A DNA stretch of 64,000 nt from Rapana venosa. Taxonomy: Eukaryota > Mollusca > Gastropoda > Neogastropoda > Muricidae. The position numbers and the translations under genes were made by a program. The stretch covers positions 15,179,992 through 15,243,991 of the forward strand of contig CM054158.1 in assembly GCA_028751875.1 (NCBI GenBank). The letters run 5' to 3'. The stretch's first letter is position 1. The number at the start of each line of letters is the position of its first letter. Positions 56,460 to 64,000 of the stretch are shown here, piece after piece. The notes under the pieces were generated by a model. It was given only the letters and a program-made list of their open reading frames with translations. It was not told the origin of the DNA and made no database searches.

Positions 56460-57010
56460 TGTACAGACTAACAATGCTATTAAGTGTTTTGTGTTTTTGT
56501 TTGTGAGATGACAGATCATTTCACTTGATATTTTTAGGCTTTTAAACACTGAGTACTGTCAAACTGTTAGGGTCATGTTATAGGGATATGTTTACACTGA
56601 AATTGATTTATTTTCAAGTGAAACAACAAAACAAACAAAATTTGTCTACTGTTGTCTTTTCTGCTTTATATAATATATAATATATAAAATATATATATAT
56701 ATACTAAATATTAATAAATTTTATGTTTGTTGGTGTGTGGGGGGGTAATATATTGTGTGTATGAATATATATATATAAGATATAATATAGATATAGTATA
56801 ATATAATTAACATTTAGAATTATGCATTATAAAAAGTATAAAAGCAATTTACGAAGTTCATTATCTATTAATTTCATACAGTTTGATAGCACATCTACCT
56901 ATCGATATCAGTCAGCAAAAGATCTTACTGGAACTATCCCAATGTAGAAGCCGTAAAATATAATGTTCACTTGACAGGGATCACTCCATTTCCCAACTTT
57001 CACACAGGTC
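56460..57010. other. AT-rich stretch with (TA)n
   Basis: TA-rich tracts lie near 56670-56710 and 56765-56800. Nothing else is recognised. Confidence 0.5.
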
Positions 57011-57014
57011 GTTT

Positions 57015-57305
57015 TCAATTCAGGCATTAGGCTCCCTGGCATGGAATAACTTTGTTACTGGCATCTGTTTCATTCAGGCATGAGGCCTCCCGGGCATGGA
57101 TAACTATGTCACTGTGCATCTGTTTCATTCGGGCATGAGCCTCCCGGGCAGGGAATAACAAGTCGCTGTGCATCTGTTTCATTCAGGCATGAGGCCTCCC
57201 TGGCAGGATAACTATGTCGCTTTTGCATCTGTTTTCATTCGGGCAGCATTAAGGCCTCCCTGGGGCATTGGAATAAACTATGCCCTTTGATCTGTTTCAC
57301 ACACT
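57015..57305. repeat. Tandem repeat of about 57 bp
   Basis: Five copies containing TCTGTTTCATTCAGGCATGA then GGCCTCCCGGGCATGGATAA, with indels between copies. Confidence 0.9.
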
Positions 57306-57691
57306 GCATCCCAAACCCGGGGGCAGTCTGCTGATGGAGGCTGACTTCAGCCTCTACCTCTGGCTCCAATGAAGTGTTCCCTGCCCTGAAGACTTGGCTG
57401 TCTGCTAGTCCGTATTCCTAACAGCCACGTACACGCACGCATTTCAACCTTCATTGATATTTCCGCACAGAACTGTACCTTTAGTTGATCATCATCCTTA
57501 ATGATAATACTTTCCATAGACTAGCTTTGACTGTCAAGGATTTTCAAGGAGGTGTTTGTCACAGGTTGTCATTTTGGTCATGTTCAAAAGGATTCAAGGT
57601 CTTAGATCTAATATTCCTTAATTATTTTTTTAAATCCCAAAAATCGAAAATAAAAGAATTCCTTTAAAACCGAAGGAATCCACCAATGATG

Positions 57692-57763
57692 TCACACACA
57701 CACCCCACACACCCACACACACACACACACAAAACACAAAACCCACACACACACACACACACA

Positions 57764-57794
<31 letters not shown>

Positions 57795-57802
57795 CAAAAC
57801 AC
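57692..57802. repeat. (CA)n microsatellite
   Basis: CA runs interrupted by AAAA and CC. Confidence 0.95.
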
Positions 57803-57899
57803 TATTTGGCTGATAAATGGGAAAAAAGTTTAGATTCAGGCAAATACTTCTTTTTCTTCTTCTTCCTGAAGCTCAACTTTTGGTGTCTTCCTAATAGGG

Positions 57900-58153
57900 G
57901 AAAATGGCGTCATGCCGCCATTAAGCGCCTGACAAGTCGGGCCCCCAGGGCACGAACTTCATGAGAGAGCATTTTATCTTTTAAGCTTCGGGGAAAAAAG
58001 CAGAAATGGAACCAAGAAGGAAGAAAAAAAAGGAGGTGACAGGAAGAACATAAAGAGGCAAAACAAAGAGAGTGATAGTAAAGGAACTTGTAACCAAATT
58101 TCAAAAAGGGTGGGGGTGCTATTTATACTGACAGGCCCCCCCGACATTCCCAC
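57900..58153 (-). repeat. Dispersed repeat with a TATA-like box, copy 2
   Basis: The minus strand reads TGTGGGAATGTCGGGG, CTGTCAGTATAAATAGCACC, a pyrimidine-rich block, TTCTTCCTGTCACC, CTTCTTGGTTCCAT, AGCTTAAAAGATAAAATG and AGGCGCTTAATGGCGGCATG, parallel to 11107-11376. An ATG follows the AAAGATAAA phrase here, but the frame closes after 20 codons. Confidence 0.68.
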
Positions 58154-58860
58154 AGGACACAAAATAACAGACCACAAAGCACGCCTTCGACGTCATACAA
58201 GGTGTGTGACCAACAAACCCTGAGTTGAGAGGCCGCCTGTGTAGAGGAGGCCTGGTTAGGGTAAAGAGTGGCTGTGCTGCGCGGGCTGCTGGCTGCTGTT
58301 GATAGTAGTTGCAGGTTATGGCTAGGTAGCCTACCAGATAGCCACACGTATCATGCACTTCTGGTTAGGAGAAATTCCTCGTGCACAGTGATACTGTGGA
58401 CCATAAGGATTATGCCTAGAAAGGGAAACACGATCTCAGCACCCTGTGTTAGGCACAGTAATGGAAATCGATTTCACTTTTTGCACTTTTGACATCATGG
58501 AAACACTATAGCAGTAGCGGGAAGGCCAGGCGGACTTGTCAAACAGGGGACATGGAGCTAAACGGGAAACACAGAGCAGAAAAGGAAAGGCAGAGAGTTC
58601 CACTGCTTTGGTGTGGTGAGATGACAACAGGGACTACACCAGCAACTGGCACCAGGTCAGGGCTAACTGTCATGGCCTGTGGGAAAAAAGAGTGGCAGCA
58701 AGGCCAGCAGCACAGCAGCTTTTTTCTTTTTCTTTTTCTCTTTTCTCTTCTTTCTCTAGCTTTGCCTCAACTGCAAAAATTTGAGGCTTTTTGTTCATGA
58801 TTTTTTTCCCTCTTTTGTAAAAAAAAGAAAGATTATTACTTTATGAGGAAAACAATTTTA
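58154..58860. other. Unassigned stretch
   Basis: Moderate GC. The open frames of 60-100 codons on either strand match nothing I know. It may belong to the same element as the repeat at 57900-58153. Confidence 0.3.
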
Positions 58861-58875
58861 GGAATTTTCATAAGA

Positions 58876-58925
58876 TTCAGCCTATATAAATTCCATACAT
58901 TATATGATTATTTTTATATTTATTA

Positions 58926-58956
<31 letters not shown>

Positions 58957-58980
58957 CACACATCATTATTATTATTTAAT
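58876..58980 (+). mobile_element. LINE 3' terminus with (TTA)n tail
   Basis: CCTATATAAATTCCATACAT followed by TTATTATT runs, as at the ends of other CR1/L2-like copies. Confidence 0.6.
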
Positions 58981-59199
58981 ATCACACTGCCCTTTTTTCT
59001 GCCTTCTAAAGTTGAAAAAAAAAAACAATTGTCAGAATTGATCAGTGTGAATAATCATGATCATTCAGATTTTCAAGAAGGAAGTTAAAAATACTTTAGT
59101 TATGGAAATGCTACAAACAGTCATACTGTCCGGAAAAGTCAACAGCACAAAATGTTAATCAACAGAAATACTGAAACTCATCGCCAAAGCACACAACAC

Positions 59200-59272
59200 A
59201 CCACACACACACACACACACACACCACCCACACACACACACACACACACACACCACACACACACACACACAC
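59200..59272. repeat. (CA)n microsatellite
   Basis: CA runs with CC interruptions, immediately 5' of the LINE copy. Confidence 0.95.
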
Positions 59273-59276
59273 GACG

Positions 59277-61800
59277 TTGGTTTCCATCAGCATTGCCGGA
59301 GTCAGTGAGGATGGAACAGAGCCAGGTTTAATAAAAGAAAAAAAGGAATTCCAGTCACTCCTTGATCACTACAGCCTCTCTCCCAAGAAGCTTATTATTC
59401 TTGCCGTCTTTAACTTCCACTTCGACAACCAGTCTTCTCCTGATGTCAAGCGTCTTTCTCTTTCTGTGTCTAACCACTCTCTCTCCCAGCTGGTAAGTGA
59501 AGCTAGACACAGATCAGGTCATATCTTAGACTGGCTCATCACTGATATTTCACTAGATCTCGTCACGTCGGTATCCTTATTAATGAACTACTTTCTGATC
59601 ATTCTTCCATTCTTTTCTTTCTCAACATTGCAAGGCCTATAAAAAGGGGCAATCTCAAGGCCATAGATATCCAAACTTTCTCTACCCGAGCTGCTGAACG
59701 CCTATCACAAATCCCTGACCACACTGATCCTTCCAAATACTACAACACTGTTCTTAGCCAACTGCTGGATGAGCACGCACCTCCTACTGACCTCATTTTT
59801 CCTGATAGGCCCTGCGCCCCATGGTACACCCATCCACGTACATCCTTGTCACAAAATGCAAATGCGGACAACTCGAGCGACAATGGAGAAAAACAAAAAT
59901 CCGAAATAAATAAACAACTCTTTCGAAAACAAATTAACAAAGTTAAAACCTGAATCCATTCAGCAAAGAGAAAGTATTACTCTGCTCAAGTTCTTGGTGC
60001 TACGTCAATGAAATCTCTTTTTTCCCATCACCTTAACTCTTCTGGGATCTGCAAAGGCAAGCCTCTGCCGACTGTCCACAGCCACTCTGAACCTCCTGCT
60101 ATATTGTCTTCATTCTTCTCTGACAAAGTCCAAAACAATCGCTCCAGACTGGATCAAACTTCTTTCCAACCTGCGCCTCCTGAATTCACTGGCATTCCTC
60201 TCCATTTCTTTCACCCAACAAGCGAAAAAGAAATGAAGACAATTCTGAAAGAAATGACAACAAAATCATGCGATCTTATCCTGTTCCTTCTCTCGGGTCA
60301 CAGCTATCCACTAACACTAAAATGGTAAACTCACCTTTCTTTTGAATTTTCCATCAATCTCAAAACCTGCAATAGTTACACCTTACTCCAAACACAACCG
60401 CTTGACCCAACATTCTGAAGAATTACAGACTTTTCAACCTACCTTTATCTCTAAAGTCTTGAAAAAGTTGTTTTTGAAAAACTCAACAGCCACCTTCATT
60501 CCAATTTACCTCTTCCCCCTTCCAGTCCCTTCGCACCAACCACAGCACATGAGATTACCCTAGTCCACACTTAAAACACCTTTTATATGCCTCTGACTTA
60601 GAGAAATCCCTTCTCAAACCTTCTCGAACTTTCTACAGCCTTTGACACTATCCATTAATTCTTCTTCCCGTGCAAAAACACGTTGGTACACCAAAAGCCC
60701 CACCGTTATTCATACCTTCTGCCCTTTTTCAGTTCTGCAGATTCAACTCACACACGGAAGTGATCCACCCGGTCCGTCTCCGTCCTTTCTTTTCCTCTAT
60801 AAAACCTTGCATTCCTCTTTGACATATTATAAACCCATTTAGTAACCTCATTTTATCGACGATGATCTCAATGCTTTGTAACTGAAAATCGCTTCTCTCT
60901 TCAAATATGAACAGCTGCCGATATTCCAACAAAACCAACGCCTGCTTTAGGCCCAAACTCTCTCCATCACAAGTTCAATAAAAACCAATCAAACGATTCC
61001 CTACCACTGCTGGAGATTGGGTTGTTATCCACAGATCAATGCTTCATTCCCCAAACGCATCTAGTTCTTCATTACGCTATTTCATTCGTCTGTCCCCCTT
61101 GACAACATCCAACTAAACCTTTTCAAGTTCACACCATGCATTCTGGCTGCGAACTCTCAATTCCTTATGTATACAAAATCAGTTGACTTACCTCGAAGAA
61201 AATTCCCATCTTCTCTTTGCTATTCTCCACTGCTCCTGAAACCAAGTTAACCTTAAGTCAAACCCTTGTCAGTCCCACAAAACTCTCCCCACTCTGTGAA
61301 TTGTTTTCATCGGCAACTCTTTTGTCCCCTTTCTTTCTTTAGGGTTTCCCTTGTGCTTACAAAACCAGATTCACCATTCAAATGTTGCCCTTCCGCCTCT
61401 TTCTCGTTTTGCAGGATTGAAAGACCCCTGTCCCTTCCCAAAAGCCACTAGACACTTTTAAACCAACCTCAAGACAATTCTTTCAATCTTGCTCCCTCAT
61501 GTGTTTATCTCAAACCCTTAACCCGCCTTCTAAAACACCAAAAAAGTCCATCACCAGCCAGAAGTATATAATCTTGTGTGTGTGTGTTTTTGTGTGTGTG
61601 TGTTTTTGATGGGGTGTGTTGTGTGTGGTGGTGCTTGGCTGTTTGCGCGCGCTGCTGGGGCCGCGCGCGCGCGTGTGCGTGTATGTCATTTGAATTTGTT
61701 AACTTTGAATTGTTATGTTGTATGTATGGGGGTGTTGAATCAAGCGCTTTTATTTCTTTTTGCAAGATATGGGGCTATATAAATAGTATTTATTATTTTT
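59277..61800 (+). mobile_element. CR1/L2-like LINE, longest but most decayed copy
   Basis: It starts in the endonuclease domain: LAVFNFHFDNQSSPDVKRLS (the family's GDFN motif reads AVFN, so the Asp is lost), SQLVSEARHRSGHILDWLIT. Then linker remnants, EKEMKTILKEMTTKSCDL, ILKNYR-like text near 60415, AFDTI-like text near 60640, and the 3' end with (GT)n, a CG run, CATTTGAATTTGTTAACTTT and GGGGCTATATAAATAG plus a TTA tail. Many frameshifts are present. Confidence 0.8.
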
Positions 61801-62500
61801 ATTAATTATATATATATATATTTCAAAGAGGAAAAGGGAGAGAAAGAGAAAAGAGAGAAGAACAAAACAGACCCAACCCAAAAGGACGATAGCTATACAA
61901 AAGACTTATAGATAGGTGAGTCACTGACAGTAATTTTAGAAAGATTAACTAAACCCGCCCTTTTTCGACCTTTTAAAAAATAAAAAACGATCTGTACGCC
62001 TTTCAAAAAAATAAGCTATCAAAAATATGCTTCAATAAAATGAAACATTTCAAGATATAAACACTGAATAATATGAAAAATGAAACGTTTAATATAATGA
62101 AAATAAATGTAATATACCTTAATAATGAAATTTATCAATGATTTTTTGAAACTGCCCTATTAGAAAAGGAACTGCAAAATATGAAAAAGAACTTGCAAAT
62201 AATAATAAAAAAGCTGTATAATGAACTATAAACAAATAATTATAAATGAGAAACTGCAAATTATTTATGATAAAATAAAATGAAATAATGATGATAAATA
62301 AACTGCAAATATTATATAAATGAAACTGCAAATTATTTTAAAATGGAAAAGTTATAAAGGAATTAATCAAATTTACAAGGGGCCGACCTTGATAATTATG
62401 CTGGATGCAAGCTGTGAAAATAAGCAGTGTTTTTATTTTGTTTTGCTTTAAGATATAGATCCAATTTATGATTAAAGGGCCATTATTACTTGTGTATTCT
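61801..62500. other. AT-rich stretch with short diverged repeats
   Basis: Phrases like GAAACTGCAAATTAT and AATAATGAAATTTATC recur between 62040 and 62340 (ATGAAA-CTGCAAAT, about 35-45 bp apart). A degenerate tandem array. No gene. Confidence 0.55.
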
Positions 62501-62519
62501 AACTCAATTTTAAAATTAA

Positions 62520-62950
62520 TATTTAATTTATACTTTGAACGCCCCGTTTCCCTTTCTTTTTTCCTTTCTTCGTGTTTTTCTTTCTCCTTTATCTTCTTTA
62601 AGAACGTTTTGGTGGAAGTTGTTTGCTTTACTTGTGTATTTCTCTATCCTTTTGTTTTGCGAGGATTAGGTCTTCACCTCGGTCCCTTTCCCTCCCCCTC
62701 CTCCTCATTTTTCTTATTTCTTGTTTTTTTTCTTTTTCCTGGTTTTCCTTGTTTTTTTCTTTTTTTTCTGTTTTTTTCCCGTGAAGTTCCTTGTTCTTTC
62801 CTTTTCTTTTTATTTGGGTCTTCTTTCTCACTCTTTTTCTTTGCTTCTCCCGATTGTTTTTCTTTCCGATTTTCGTTTTTGTATTCTTTTTAATTTTTTC
62901 TCTTCTCCCCCCCTCCCCCCCCCCACCCCCCCTTTATTTCCCTTCTTCCT
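62520..62950. repeat. Pyrimidine-rich low-complexity tract
   Basis: The T/C content is extreme on the plus strand, ending in C runs at 62905-62930. The Phe/Ser-rich frames are compositional. Confidence 0.85.
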
Positions 62951-64000
62951 ATTTTACTTTCTTGTTATTATTACATTAAAATCTTTCTACCTTTGGCCCG
63001 CCTTTAAGAAACCCACCCAATCAGCCAACCACCAACCCCCCCCACACACAACAAACAAAAGAGGAGAAGAAAAAGCCGAGAGGGAGAACGACAAAACAAC
63101 AGAAAAAATTCAAAAGCGAGACGACCCGACAAAAACAGGGACAACAGGGCCTTCAAAAAACAAATAATATCAACCCAAACTTTTCCTTTCTTTTTTTCCT
63201 CAGAGGGGAGAAGAAAGACAAGACCACTTCAAGGACTCTAAAGCAACACCACACCAAACTCCAGGGTTGTATACACAACAGGGACACAAAAGGTGAAAAT
63301 CTGGACAGTCTATCTACAGTTTTTGGAAGGAGAAACCAAGACAGGACACTCTGCGAGATTTCCGCACCCACACTTACCATGCCAATAACCCCTATTTTTC
63401 CCCCCAACAGTCAGAACAACCATTCATGCGCCAAACGGAGCCATACACCAAACTATTTTCCTCAGGTTAAACCATCGCGCTTCCCAAACAGCACAACAGG
63501 AGAACAAAACCTACCCTAGCTGACATAGCATGCGACCACGACCCTTTCCTTTAATTTCATAAAACTGAAGAAACAAGCAGCCCAAACCCACGTATCAAAT
63601 TGACTTCGACAATGAAGGCCGATGTCGAGGAGATTTCCAGCTAAGCATAGGACGTTGCGGATTAACCCCTTTAATGAATAATGACTCACAAAATTTATTA
63701 GGCAGTCCGAAACAGAGAGAGAAACCCGGGCGCAGAGAAAAACACCCACCTGGACTACCAAGAAACTTTTGGATCTGGATCAAAAAGCAACGAAACCAAA
63801 ACAGGCTCAACCTAAAGAATACCGGAGCAAAAAAATCATGTGAAGAAGTCAAGTAAAGGGAGAGAGAAGTGGGATAGTGATCAAAGTGATGAAGACGAAA
63901 AAACAAAAATGGGCAACGTAAAAAGCATAGGGCCCCTGAAGAAATAAAACCACTTCAAACCAATACATCATTGAATCGACAGTCCGAAACCTCCTCAAAA
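62951..64000. other. Unassigned end of window
   Basis: Purine/AC-rich sequence. No family, gene or array is recognised. Open frames of 60-100 codons occur on both strands without similarity. Confidence 0.35.

Overview
This is eukaryotic genomic DNA. It holds split genes with canonical GT-AG introns, tRNA-derived SINEs, several classes of decayed retroelement and very large tandem arrays. The gene content (MYG1, DCAF7) is general to animals. The SINE and LINE mix and the microsatellite load resemble a lophotrochozoan, most likely a gastropod mollusc, but that placement is inference. Two runs of exactly 500 N (6782-7281, 29482-29981) look like scaffold gap placeholders, and some stretches (54-58 kb, 59-64 kb) look diverged or poorly polished.

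Three cellular genes can be assembled. (1) A C2H2 zinc-finger protein on the minus strand, coding 5361 to 288, four coding exons, 615 codons and six fingers. Its introns carry a LINE fragment and a 54-bp minisatellite. (2) MYG1, a mitochondrial/nuclear 3'-5' RNA exonuclease, on the minus strand, coding 17337 to 9116, eight coding exons. It starts with an 8-nt coding exon that supplies a presequence-like N-terminus, and its last exon carries a one-base frameshift. (3) DCAF7, a WD40 scaffold protein, on the plus strand, 19189 to 27703. Only its last four exons (C-terminal 191 residues) are visible; the exons for roughly the first 150 residues were not found. MYG1 and DCAF7 are divergently oriented.

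The last DCAF7 intron holds a degenerate DIRS-type tyrosine-recombinase retroelement (about 21.08-25.91 kb) with 38-bp inverted ends, and a 600-bp foldback MITE (26020-26618). From 28 to 64 kb no host gene is recognised. In order, this part holds: an open but unidentified stretch beside the second gap; an intact RNase H-domain ORF of an I-like LINE (32.2-33.1 kb); a CR1/L2-like LINE copy (33.7-35.5 kb); a 27-bp minisatellite (35.5-38.7 kb) with a SINE inside; an RTE-like LINE (40.54-42.72 kb) inserted in a degenerate satellite with a visible target-site duplication; a satellite domain whose two arms appear inverted (40.4-45.2 and 45.9-51.9 kb) with a homogenised 39-bp core (46.4-50.85 kb); further LINE and SINE copies, (CA)n and (CT)n blocks, and 29-, 55- and 57-bp tandem arrays.

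I see no operon, CRISPR array, prophage or bacterial gene, and nothing I would call a new gene system. The most unusual material is the DIRS element, the empty-site and filled-site pair of the RTE-like LINE, the inverted satellite architecture, and a LINE family that seems to carry its own (GT)n tract in its 3' end.
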